NCBI GenBank assembly: GCA_009760885.1
Contig: CM019719.1
Coordinates: 31,994,084-32,058,083 of the forward strand
DNA: 64,000 nt
Direction: 5' to 3'
Source: Achatina immaculata
Taxonomy: Eukaryota; Mollusca; Gastropoda; Stylommatophora; Achatinidae
Shown: piece by piece, positions 12,902 to 23,764 of the stretch
Numbering within the stretch: the first letter of the stretch is position 1
Layout: each line of letters starts with the position of its first letter
The notes under the pieces: model-generated
Databases searched by the model: none
Told to the model about the DNA's origin: nothing
The model's input: the letters and a program-made list of their open reading frames with translations, nothing else
Program-made: the position numbers and the translations under genes

Positions 12902-12902
<1 letters not shown>

Positions 12903-14189
12903 CACAGGATTTTATTGGAAAGGTTGTGTGGTTTGAAATTTTAACTTAATTGTGAACAAATAAAAAAAAAATCTGCCAAAGATAAGAACGGTGAGGAGAT
13001 TTAGTATATGCGTGTCTGTTCGTATGCGTGCGTGTCTGTGGACGTGTATGTCTGGGCGCCAGTTTGACAAATTGTCTGTCTGGAAAACGAATTGCTTCTA
13101 AGCTGTACAGAATGAAACAGGGAGGGGACAAGGGAAGGGTAAAAGATGGCAACGGATTCCTCCCCACTTCCCTAAACGCCGATGTTCGCCTGCTGGATTA
13201 CCTAATTCCAACTCAAACAGTCATGGCCAGGGGCTTAGCGTGCTAGCGCGGTGTTGACATGAGGCTGGCTGCCAAGTGGGTATGTGGACGTGAGTTAAGC
13301 TTTGCACCGAAAACACCGGGGATTTCGTGGAGTGGGCACGTGGCGACATAAGATGGATCTTGCTTGTTAAGTGTGAGCGAACTCCAGCAAAAGTCTGTGT
13401 CTAAACGGAGGTGACTTTGACCTGCTCAGATAGACTGGGGGTCGAGTATTCTTCATTCAAACTCATATAAGATTCCTCTTAGAATCTGCCCGTTAAAACT
13501 GAATGCCAGATCTGACAGAGAGCACACATGATTATTCTCTGCACTGTTTTCTTCTTGTGCTCTTCAATTCTTTATGGAGCATAAGATATGGACAAATACC
13601 TCATCTCCAGTCTTGCCTGAGATCTCCCAGTTTAGCTCATGCCAAACGTTTCCAACCTTCACCATTTCTTTTTTTTTAAACATTTAATTTGACAGTTATG
13701 CTTCAAGGCTAAATAAGAACTAAATCAGAACTAATTCTTAGCAATAAAATAATAAATGTCATATGGGAAATATAATCTCGATTCTTTGGGATTCTGAGAA
13801 CTTGACACAATCATAGGGAAATGGGAAAAGAAAGGGAGATAAGAAGACATATCTCAGTGAGCACATACGTGGCAACGGAGGAGAGGGAGGCAACAAATCT
13901 AATTAGACGTACCAAGGACCACAGAGAATGGAGAAGCATGATCATCCACAATAATCTGCACTGCACCTGTGGGACGTTTTTCAGAATGGATGAAAGTAGC
14001 CCTCCAGCCCTATCTGTCCCTTGTTATCACAGTGCATTAGAGTAAGCTGAACCCAGTTCGTCTCTTTATTTTATCCACCCGTCCATTAGCTCAGTTTCTA
14101 ATTTTCCTTCAGTTTTTTTCCTCTGTTATATTTAACTCTTTTATAGTGTTCAATAATGAGAACATATGGCATTCAAAAGTTATAAGCAC
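12902..14189. other. Unassigned sequence
   Basis: Somewhat GC-richer than its surroundings at 13000-13450. The small open frames on both strands have no recognisable domain and no splice support. Confidence 0.4.
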
Positions 14190-14345
14190 AAAAACAAAGT
14201 TAAGATTATTCAATTCAAATGTGGACTTCATTTATGCATGTGAAAGCTAGAAAACAACTAAAGAAATAGACAAGAAATTAGGCTCTTTTGAAAACAAATG
14301 CCTAAGGAAAATACTCGGTATAAAGCGGAGCGTATTCAAGCTATA
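14190..14345 (+). mobile_element. LINE family B internal fragment (copy B1)
   Basis: Matches the reverse-transcriptase tail of family B: ACAAGAAATTAGGCTCTTTT, AAACAAATGCCTAAGGAAAA and TACTCGGTATAAAG also occur in the copies at 30362-30755 and 49491-49880 and, reversed, at 50515-51125. The encoded fragment resembles [14 protein letters not shown]. Both ends are truncated. Confidence 0.8.
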
Positions 14346-15794
14346 GGAGCACAATAAACGATGTATATTCTTTGGCATCATAAACGTGTATCGGGATTAT
14401 TTATATTTTGGCTTGTCAAGTGTTCAAGGCTAAAAATCTGGTTTAGGAAGGCAGACTATAATGTCGTTATTTTGTTTAAGGGGGGAGTGTGTGCTTTATG
14501 AATATATAAATGAGTTAAAGATGCGCACAGAACAAGGAAAGTGAAAACATAAATGAATATAAGAACACGTTGAAAACATAAATGGGTAGAAAATAAATAG
14601 ACGAACACAGCTAAAAGATAAATAATGAGAAAATAAACAGGCAAACAGTCTAAAAAATAAATGAGATGAAGATAAATAAGCGAACGAAGAAGGTGAATAC
14701 ATTAATGAGTAGAATATAACCAAAATAATAAACTGAAGACACTAACGAGCAAAATATTTTTAAAAAGAACAAGACAATTGCCAGACAAGAAACTATTTTC
14801 TCGTCACTGTCAAAGACAAAAAGAAAAATAAAGAAGAAGAATGAAGCTGCCTTTGTTAAATTTGTAACTGCGAATATACTACAGCATTACTTGAATGTGG
14901 CTACCACGCTCATAAAAACTAGACCTCGGACGCCATCTTGAAAGCAGGGACTGGAAAAGTCACGTGTGCAACTTGAGACACTGCCCTTATCACTACTGAC
15001 TTATTAGAGATACACAGTTGGCCAAAACGTGCAAGCAGTTCGTTATGTCAGAATGATACTAGTTCATTCAGTTTGTGGCCCTGTCGGGGTCACATTTGAT
15101 ACTGCATCTGGAGCCCTGTACTATGTGCCCTTTGCCTTAATGTCTGGAATAGTCCTTCTTTTTAACAGCCACCCTGGCGGGCAATTTCATGTTTACTTGG
15201 TCCTTATCTCTTGTGTTTCAGCTTGCGCTCTCTATCGTGGCGATTCTACGAAATACTTAGACTTTCCCCCCATAGAAAGCCTTGTTGTACTTCCTCAGAA
15301 TCTTAGTGCTCAGATTTCTTCCAGAAATACGCATTTTGGCCAGGAAACGGATTTTTCTGTAATTCTTGGGCAGGCGAAGTTAGGGCAGTTGCAAGAATTA
15401 TGATTTCCCATCCCAGTTTCTACAAAATAATACAAAACGGATATTGTTACAGAGTTTGTTACAGATGTCATGAATTTAACGTTTCGTGTTCATTTTCTTG
15501 GATGTAGCCTTGAAAGTGAAGGCTCTGGCTATGAGTGTTTCATTTTTTTTTTAATTTAAAGGGTTCTGTCTGCTGCTGTTTTTTTTTTATGACAACATGT
15601 ATGTAACGTGACGTACTCCACTTCCGGGCAGTCTATTCGATTTTCTTTTTCTGTTTCTCTCCAGCACTAAAGTGTTTACTGTAACTAAGTTCCTATTTTC
15701 TTTACAAAGATGCAGAATCCATAACGTGTATGTCTGTACGGCTCACGTGGTCTTCTTGTTCATCCCTTGATGCAACTCAACTTCCATCCACACT
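14346..15794. other. Unassigned sequence
   Basis: The 124-codon frame at 15029-15403 has hydrophobic stretches but no motif or splice support. It could be chance or part of an unrecognised repeat. Short CT-rich repeat boundaries follow. Confidence 0.35.

Positions 15795-15840
<46 letters not shown>
15795..15840. repeat. (TC)n microsatellite
   Basis: Perfect TC dinucleotide run of about 22 units. Confidence 0.95.
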
Positions 15841-15842
<2 letters not shown>

Positions 15843-16414
15843 GGATTTTCACTCCCAGATCTACAATGGCTCTTAACACCGGGGTCACGGAAGGATTTTT
15901 TTTTGGTGGGGGGAGGGGGGGTCCCTGGACCAGTAAATGGACTGGTTCAATTGTAAAAGTCTTAGCATCATCTGCGTTCTGCTTAGTGCTTTGTTTTCAC
16001 AGAGGGGCCCACAGATGGACTGGAAAAAGGGTCTAGTTGGTTTATTTTTTACCAAGGGGTTCATAGGCTGAAAAGAGGCTCCAATTGCTTTATTTTTACT
16101 AATGGGTCTATATGCTGGAAAGATGCTCCAAGGCAAAAAAGAAGACGTTAAGAACTACTGTTTTTACGTCTTAAGTAAAGAGAAGTCCAAAAGACGTGGG
16201 TTGTTAGGTATATTTCTCCTCTAAACTTCAGTTTCTCTAAAACACGTTTGCTTTTTTTTCTGCGTAGAAAACATGAATATCTGTGGGTTTTTTTTTTTTT
16301 TTGCTTGCGTTTGTTTATAAATCCTTGATGTCCTTTTCAAATTATTTCGTGTGAGTTAGACGTAATTCTTTTTACGCGCTGAACCAGGGATGGACTGAGT
16401 ACACAAGATCTATA

Positions 16415-16500
16415 TAGATAACACCTCTGCCCCATTTGCGTAATCGACAGAGAATCAGACGTGTATCAGAGGTTCAAGTCCCCTATAGGGTATACAATGG
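16415..16500 (+). other. Possible decayed tRNA-like promoter segment
   Basis: The segment AGAGGTTCAAGTCCCCTATA contains a good B-box match (GGTTCAAGTCC), preceded by GCGTAATCGACAG where an A box would be expected but is poor. It is followed by an A-rich tract. It may be the head of a SINE remnant; no complete cloverleaf can be drawn. Confidence 0.3.
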
Positions 16501-16574
16501 CCAAAGGAAAAAAAAAAGAAAAGAAAAAGAAAAAACCGTAAAAAAGAAAAGAAAAAGAAAAGTAAAAGTAAAAG

Positions 16575-17047
16575 AAGCTATTGAGAGGAACAGACAGAAC
16601 TACAAAAATAAGATTGTTAAGGGCATGCATCTTTCCCATCGCAACATATGCCTGTGAGACTTGGGCACTTAACAAAACAGCTGAGAAACACATAAATGGC
16701 TTTGAATGTAAATGCTACATATCATGGACACAAAAAAGAACAAATATATTAATACTACAAGAACTTAATATTGAAGAAGACTGGCAAGTAAGGAAGATCA
16801 AACAGAGAAAACTGAAATATTTTGGCCATATTAGACATGATAATTGAGAGAAGACCGTCTTGAAAGGTACATAATGGGAAAAAGAAAGAGAGGAAGATCA
16901 AGGCGAAAATGGCTCCAAGACATCGTTGATAATCCGCATATTTTTGGATGCATCAGCAGCAGGGCATCTTGCTTATAACCGAGAAGCCTACAGGAGAGCT
17001 GTTAGGGAGGCAAAGTTCCGCAAGCGACATGCAAATGACTCACTGAA
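16575..17047 (+). mobile_element. LINE family A, 3' fragment (copy A2)
   Basis: Colinear with 25220-25690 of the longest family A copy (GACAGAACTACAAAAATAAG, TAAGGGCATGCATCTTTCCC, GAACTTAATATTGAAGAAG), with a small deletion after AAATGCTACA and a stop at TGATAATTGAG. Ends in the family tail CGACATGCAAATGACTCACTG. Inactive and 5'-truncated. Confidence 0.9.
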
Positions 17048-17149
17048 ATGGCCAAATGTGTAGTGATTTTCAGCGTCTCTGGCTGATAATCTTGGGCCCA
17101 TTCCCCGCTGTCGCCGCCTCTTCAACTCGTCACAGCTCTCCTTGATCTG

Positions 17150-17405
17150 ACGCGCTCATGCAGTTTAGAGACGTGCTCATGTAGTTTAGAGACGTGCTCA
17201 TACAGTTTAGAGACGTGCTCATGCAGTTTAGAGACGTGCTCATGTAGTTTAGAGACGTGCTCATGCAGTTTAGAGACGTGCTCATGTAGTTTAGAGACGC
17301 GCTCATGCAGTTTAGAGACGCGCTCATGCAGTTTAGAGACGTGCTCATGTAGTTTAGAGACGTGCTCATACAGTTTAGAGACGTGGTCATGCAGTTTAGA
17401 GACAT
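17150..17405. repeat. 21-bp minisatellite, 12 copies
   Basis: Unit AGTTTAGAGACGTGCTCATG plus C/T, with variants at two positions (CATAC, GACGCG). As 21 is divisible by three, the minus strand has an open frame with the heptad MSTSLNC/Y repeated. I read this as a by-product of the period rather than a gene, since no flanking exon structure is visible. Confidence 0.95.
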
Positions 17406-17744
17406 GCTCATCCCGTGGAGGAGACTAGAGGACCTGTGGACTTGTCCTGAGTGCAGTCATGGTAACCCTTTAACTTTTAGACATTTCTTTTTATATTTAC
17501 CACATTCTCGTAATCACTGAATAGGACGGCTAAAATGCTATCCAATTACGTGATCGTGCAGCAACTGTTTCTGGACTAAATATTTAGCTTGCGAGAGGCT
17601 GTTTATTTTCGGGGTTTTTTTTTCGAAATCCTCCTTTTTATTAACGGTGTCACTTTCCGCAGTTGCCATTTACACATCCTTTGAGGAGATGAGACATACA
17701 TTTCACACATAGCAAACTTCAGAGGATTTTCCAGTTTATACAAG
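17406..17744. other. Unassigned sequence
   Basis: No feature recognised. Confidence 0.35.
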
Positions 17745-17830
17745 TAAGATTTATACATGTCCGTGGCATTTTGATTGGCCGGCAATTTTCCAGTCTAGGT
17801 GTGTCTTTGCTATCGAGTTTTGTAGCATTT
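17745..17830 (+). repeat. Dispersed repeat fragment (copy 1)
   Basis: TACATGTCCGTGGCATTTTG then ATTGGCCGGCAATTTTCCAGTCTA and TGTCTTTGCTATCGAG match, with about 25% differences, the segment at 20004-20090. This is an unnamed dispersed family. Confidence 0.55.
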
Positions 17831-19925
17831 AACTTAATTTTTTAGATTTTTTTTTCGTTTTCAGGACCTCTGTGTGATCTTTCTATTCTTCGAAATTTTT
17901 GGTCTGAATCTAGTTTTTTTTTCCCATTGTCGTTTTTTTTTAAAAACTGAATGACACTTGTTTAAATTAAATTCATTTAATGTGATGTGATTTGAATACG
18001 CTCAAACATACCTAATCTTTTAATGTTGCCCGCACTGAAATCTTCTAGATGGCCACATCTGCAAGGCCCAAACGTTCAAGTACGCTCGTATGTGAAGGTG
18101 CTGTGAACAGTTCTTTTTCTTTATTTTCTTTTCCAGGGCTGATATAAGTAAGTCAAATATTTTTTTATTGCGAGAGTCTGCTAACCAGCTGATGTATGCC
18201 ACACTCTGACCTCATCTATCAAACAAGTCTTTGTATCCTATTTTTTTTGTTCTTTTCAGAATAGCAAGCAGATGATGTCTGCCATTGCCCGGTTGCTTTA
18301 AAGATCGCATCCGCCAATGAATTTACATTGAATTTGTATGCTTTCCTGCAGCTCAGATCTCCAGTTGGGACTATTGTTGTTAGACGCCACGTGTGTCCGG
18401 GATGAGAGAGAATCTGCTTCAACACCCCTGTCTTATAACAGAGCAAATGTTTCTCCTTCCTTTGTTACAAACTAGGATTGGTGTCATCTGTAAGTTTTGG
18501 ATCCGGCATAACAAAGCATGACAAGATCCGGGTGTTGAAATTGTTTTCTGGGAGTAATTTGTGACGCTTATCCGTCTCACTGCCATATATCCCGTTGTTT
18601 GTGTTCCAAGTCGCTGTAACTGAGCATATGGTCATGTTTCTGTTATATGTCTTTAAATATTGTAATGACTTATCCTAGGAAAATTTCATGTAAATTATAA
18701 AAAGATGAAGGCGCTCTGTTAACTCGATTTTGTTTTTTCTGTCTCTACAGAATGCCCTGTATATCGATAGTTACCAGCCCATATTCTACAGTAAAATACA
18801 GTACAAACAATATCTCACTGAAGCATCTACAGTAACTCCGCTTTCATTGCAATGGGTGATGAAGCTAAACGAAAACTTATCATTTTCTTCCAGAGAAAGG
18901 TTAATTTTCAAAACATAGACTGAAAAGCTAAAAAATATCAACGAAAACAGCAGAGGTAACCTGACGACTAGGTGTGGTGAGATACAGCTGAGACATTGCC
19001 TTCACAAGCTATGTTAAGTCAGGTTTTGGCTGAAAACTGACAGATAAGCTCTACTCTACGCCCCAAGTTTAAAACTCCAAATTTCTTACATTTTCCCATT
19101 TCGAAATGCCTGATTGTAGATTTTTCACGAACAGACCAAATATTCAAAATATATTCATCTTCTTTTTTTCGAAGTCTTCTTTACAACCATCAAGTCTATT
19201 ACATGTAGAATAGATGAAAATTATATAGATTTCTAATTTATTCCGAAATGCCAGAGGAATTTAAGGTGACCACTGCGAATTATCGTCGTTTTCTGGGAAT
19301 GGCCACCCGTATATGTTTGAGAACCACTGCTTTTCCATTTTCCTTACGATTTTCTGGCAGTGACAATGATCAAACGAAATGCTTACATACTAATTGGTTC
19401 CCTGCATAACTTAATTAATCTAACTCTACAGATCCTTCCTCTATGGCCGTACCACCACTTATGGTTGATATAATTTCGTGACCATTTTGAAGCCGCGCGG
19501 AAGAAATTCGATTAAGTTCATGTACCACGTGTCTTCGCTGCATCATTTAACTAGTTCGAGGCGGTTAAAAGAGCTTTCAAATCGCGTTGCCACGTGGGCA
19601 AACATTTGCCCATCTTGATGAAAGTATGTCTAATCTAAGACAGACACTGAAGAATTTGTGAGTCAAGTCTGTGGATGTATAAATTGACTAGAGATGAAAC
19701 AGGAATTTAAACATTAACGTTAATTTTTTTTTCAGTGACCTTAGCGTTATAATGGCTTGCTCTACGTTCCTCCTGCTTTCGAGCAGGATGCTGTCTACAG
19801 CCTGTACAGTGAAGGTGTTAAACCTTCGTGTCGATTAGGGAGTGAGTTACTACTGCTTGCTGGCCCCGGAGTGAAAGTGAAAAAAGGCGGGAATCGGTGC
19901 AATATTTTTCTCCAGATCTCATCAA
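17831..19925. other. Unassigned sequence
   Basis: AT-rich, with no exon, RNA gene or repeat family recognised. Small open frames at 18020-18446 and 18730-18918 lack support. Confidence 0.35.
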
Positions 19926-20110
19926 CGTGGGGACCAAAGCAATCCCTGGCCCAGTGGTTAAACTGTGCGTGCTTCTGGGAGCAGCGGAGAGACAGCACAG
20001 CGTTATACATGTCCATAACATTTAAACTGATTGGCCATTTTCCCGTCTAAAAATTAGGCATGTCTTTTGCTACCTGGTTTCACAGCGGCCAGCCTCGGCC
20101 AGCTTCGTTC
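19926..20110 (+). repeat. Dispersed repeat fragment (copy 2)
   Basis: The part from TACATGTCCATAACATTTAA to TGCTACCTGGTTTCACAG is the counterpart of 17745-17830. Upstream, CCCAGTGGTTAAACTGTGCG looks like a weak tRNA-like A-box region, so this may be a SINE-type family; boundaries are unknown. Confidence 0.45.
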
Positions 20111-20454
20111 TAGCAGTAATATTTCTGTTCCCTGCTAATATCGATCCCTGCCAATGGCGTGGGATATCACATACCCCTCACTCCCTAGTGCTTCTAAACA
20201 GGTATGTCATTGGACATTTCCCGTGCCAGGATGCTAAACTATCAAACATCATTTCTCTCTGTCTACCTCTGCCTCTTCTACCTCCGATCTTCCCTGTTGC
20301 TGCTCTAGCTTGCCTCCCTTCCAAGCATGCCCCCATAAATCTAGATTATAGTTTTCTGATCTTCGTTAAATTTTCCTTTTTTTGTGCGCGAGCGCGCGTG
20401 TGTGTGTTTGTACTTCTTTCAGAACGTCCTTGCTCGATTTTCTCGATGTCCATG

Positions 20455-20611
20455 GTACCTAGAAGAAGACCTAGACTTATTTTGAGAAGAGAAATTATGA
20501 CAGTGCTCAGAGACAAGGGATACACATGGAAGGAAGAAGAGAATAAATCCAAGAACAGGGGTGGCTGGAGAGCCTTTATTCGTGCTCTATGCTCTCAAGG
20601 GAGTGAAAGGC

Positions 20612-20674
<63 letters not shown>

Positions 20675-20690
20675 AGCATTCTTCTTAAGA
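20455..20690 (+). mobile_element. LINE family D 3' fragment with (GAT)n tail (copy D1)
   Basis: Encodes [20 protein letters not shown] and later GGWRAFIRALCSQGSE, the basic tail plus W-x-x-F/L-x-x-A-L-C motif typical of non-LTR retrotransposon C termini, then a stop. The (GAT)n run at about 20613-20671 is immediately 3'. The copy split at 48540-49055 ends in a GAT-rich tract at the same place, so the microsatellite is the element's 3' tail. Confidence 0.8.
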
Positions 20691-20928
20691 AGAAGCACAT
20701 TTCAGCTGATTCCAGCATTCTTTGCATCTCCCTGCTATATACTGAAAATTATATTAATGAGATAAGGTCACCATGGCTTCTTTAGTTCTCTTTACGTATA
20801 TTTTCATTTTGATCAGTGGTCCTCAACATACCAGGTCCCATTTCTCCATTTTCAATCCCGTCTGTTCCTGAATTCCCCGCACCCCTGCATTATATTAAAC
20901 TATCATTCAGAGAGGAGTTTTCTCCATT

Positions 20929-21870
20929 ATACGGGAAGTCACTAAGTAACTCGCAAATTGAAATATTTTATCAGTGGCAGTTATCAGGTAGTATTTAAAT
21001 ATATCCTTAGATAGTATAGATCCTTTATAATAGTTGTATGTAGGAGGCGCTGGGAGTTACGTGTGCATGCGCAAAGCTATAACAAAATGGCTACCCAACT
21101 GTTAGTGTGTACCAAAGAAGAACAGAGAAGTGTAGTGCGATTTTTGTTGGCTAAAGGACATTCAGTTGAGGACATTCATAAAGAAATGATTACAGTTTTT
21201 GCTGAAAAGTGTTTATTACGTAAAGCGGTCTATAACTGGGTAAAAGAATTTTCTCAGGGACGCACCGAAATTGTTGACAAAGTTCGACTTGGCCGTCCTG
21301 TTCAGATTGCAGCAGAAGCGACTGTGCAACGTGTGAATAAGATTATCAGAGCTGATAGACGAGTAATGATAGACAGTGTAGCAAGTGCAATTGGATGTTC
21401 ACATGGCTTAGCCTACAGAATAATACATGAGCAATTGAATTTTCTGACTAGAGGTGTGATTCTCCTTCATGACAATGCCAGACCACATACTGCTCGGTTA
21501 ACCCTAGAGAAAGTTAGCCAGTTGGGTTGGGAAGTTCTTGAACATCCACCCTATAGTCCTGACCTAGCCCCAAGTGATTTTCACCTGTTTGGTCCATTGG
21601 CGGGAGAAGATTCTCGAGTGACGAAGACGTGGAAACAGAAGTAAAAAAATGGTTCAGAAATCGGACTCCCGATTTTTACGTTGTTGGTATTGCATCACTG
21701 ATTACACGATGGGACAAATGTGTCAATGTTGGTGGCGATTACGTTGAGAAATAGGGGAGTAATGTAGGTTCAAAAATTTTAAGTTTTCAAATTACTGTCG
21801 CATTTTTTTTTTTGTTTTTGTTTTTTTGTAACAGCCATTTGCGAGTTACTTAGTGACTTCCCCTCGTGTA
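20929..21870 (+). mobile_element. Internally deleted mariner transposon with intact TIRs
   Basis: The ends carry a perfect inverted repeat: GGGAAGTCACTAAGTAACTC (extending through GCAAAT, 26 bp) starts at 20933, and its complement ends at 21863. Outside it the right end reads CTCGTGTA and the left end ATTATAC, consistent with a TA target site and a few bases lost at the left end. The 0.94-kb body holds a transposase remnant (21063-21752). Mariner identity follows from the TIR/TA arrangement and the HDNARPH and [13 protein letters not shown] motifs. Confidence 0.9.
21063..21752 (+). pseudogene. Mariner transposase, internally deleted and frameshifted
   Basis: Residues 1-130 of the frame form the paired-type DNA-binding half (KEEQRSVVRFLLAKGHSVED, then KVRLGRPVQIA, then a second HTH with VASAIGCSHGLAYRIIHEQL). 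The frame then jumps directly to VILLHDNARPHTARLT, which holds the second catalytic Asp, and [19 protein letters not shown] with the third. The segment with the first catalytic Asp is missing. After FGPL a one-base shift restores a frame with SSDEDVETEVKKWF and a C-terminal DKCVNVGGDYVEK ending at 21752. The product cannot be an active transposase. The N-terminal DNA-binding half is intact, so a truncated DNA-binding product is possible on paper only. Confidence 0.9.
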
Positions 21871-22011
21871 TTCTTTTACGGTGGTAGTTATTGAAACACG
21901 GACAACTAAATGCCTACACCGGGAGCCATCTACCTTTCCGCTGAGCATATAATATTTAGGCATACAGCGTTTCTTTTGTTACATACGAACGAGCAAGAGA
22001 ATACTTGTAAT

Positions 22012-22029
22012 AAAGAAAGAAAGAAAAAA

Positions 22030-22069
<40 letters not shown>

Positions 22070-22070
22070 A
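22012..22070. repeat. (AAAG)n microsatellite
   Basis: About 14 AAAG units with an A-rich interruption. Confidence 0.95.
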
Positions 22071-22104
22071 TGCAGAAGTTCTTGTGTCGATGCACACGGT
22101 CAAA

Positions 22105-22312
22105 CCATAAGCTGACAAGAAACTGCCGACTAATGTCGCCATCAGCAGGAACTCCGTAGCTAGCGGCTTCATTCCTCTTCCTTCCCAGAGCGTTAACCCT
22201 GGTACCCATTTTTTATCTTGAGGCTGGGTGAACATGGGGAGTTTGTTTTTTTTTTTTTGCGAGCCACGATTTGACCGCCACTAGACATTTATAACCACCA
22301 GGTAAACCATAA
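22105..22312 (+). repeat. Dispersed repeat R2, copy 1
   Basis: Shares with 51170-51430 the ordered segments AGAAACTGCCGACTAATG, TTCCTCTTCCTTCCCAGAGC, GTACCCATTTTTT, AGGCTGGGTGAAC, GAGCCACGATTTGACC and CCAGGTAAACC. The two copies differ by substitutions and small indels. No coding frame is conserved; the family is not named. Confidence 0.75.
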
Positions 22313-23764
22313 TTTCTTTCATGTAAATAGCACCCAGTAATACTTCATACGAATATTTTCTTATTTTCTTCCATAGGAAAACCAAACATGTTTTAGCATT
22401 TTTTTTTTTTGGTTCCGTTTCTATTCAACTTGGTCCAAAATTTTGCAGAGTGACCATTCTCCTTGTCAGAACCTCAAATGTCAAAGACTACTTTTGTATT
22501 TATGCTGGCAATAACTCAGTAGCGCTGGCTGTCAGCGCGGGAAAGGTCGAACCCGGGCAGTCTGGACGACTTCAAAACTGATTAAACAGAGAGAATTAGG
22601 GGCTGTTTGTTCAGATGTTTGTTCGGCCTAGCCGAAATAAACTGATTTAAAGCCCCTTAATACTGGTCTAGAAGATAAACGAGAGTGTTTCTTAATGTAA
22701 GTTTTAAACAATTCAGTTTACGACTTATATCGTTCACACACATACATACATACACATACACACACCTACACACACCTACACAAAATGGAGGACGAAGGGA
22801 AATCACCGTGGTTCTTTTGTTCTCTGGTCAAATCAGTCGTAGGACCATTATATTAAACAACATAGTTTAGAAATCAACTCCAGAATAATCTGATATTCAA
22901 CATGCCCGCTCAAATTTTGTCCTGCCTGGTTGAATTCTGAAAATAAATATATAGTCTAATTCATGAAAAAAAAAAAAAATTCAGTATAAAACTAATGAGA
23001 ATTAGGTCAGAGGTTCCCAAACATTTGAGAATGAAAGAATCCTTGCATCAGAGTATATATATATATTATATATTGGAGTCTTCATAAAAAAATGTTACAC
23101 TAATATTATAAACGTTCAATAAAGGCAGTACAAGCGTTCTCGCGTATCTGATATTATTCAATAACACAAACTATGAAGTATGAAACAAACAAAAAACCTT
23201 ATCTTACATGAATCAGATATGTGTTATTTTAGTGCAAAAAAAGAAGGGTGAACGTTATTGAAACCAACAGTATTCTTCAGTTAATTTAGATTTGTATCTT
23301 TCACTAAATCTGAGCGCATGACACATAACAGTAACACAAAACGACCAACATTCTTGTGTGGGAGAATACAGAAGATATGTCACAGTTGAAAATACTTCAC
23401 ACTGAATCCACATAAAATCTCGAAAGCTTCACTATGCCATCAGAAGGTGAGATTTTTTTTCTGGGTGATCGACAGCTTTTATTTCTTGTTTTTAAAATCA
23501 GTATATATAAAATTCAGTAAGAAATGCTTACCGACAGTTTGTGCTAAAAGTATGTAACGTAATAATACTCAGTGAAATAATGATAATGCCTGTTTTCGTC
23601 TTAGAAAACGTATTTTTTTCCCTTTTAGCCAGCAAGATACTTCATAATTTCGCTCACGTCTGATTCTATCGATATTTTATTAATAAAATGGCCACGTTAT
23701 GAATAAATTACGTCTATGATGCGACTACCAGTTTCTCTGCGTTCACATCTTCTGTCTCTAGTTT
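22313..23764. other. Unassigned AT-rich sequence
   Basis: Contains an imperfect (ACAC/ACAT) run at 22735-22785 and poly-A tracts. A B-box-like GGTCGAACCCGGG occurs at about 22545 without a usable A box. No gene recognised. Confidence 0.4.

Noticed and set aside
15029..15403. 124-codon plus-strand frame with hydrophobic segments
   Set aside because: No motif, no splice-supported neighbour; not enough to call a gene.
17130..17411. 93-codon minus-strand frame with repeated MSTSLNC heptads
   Set aside because: Generated by a 21-bp tandem repeat. No splice sites, flanking exons or signal peptide support.
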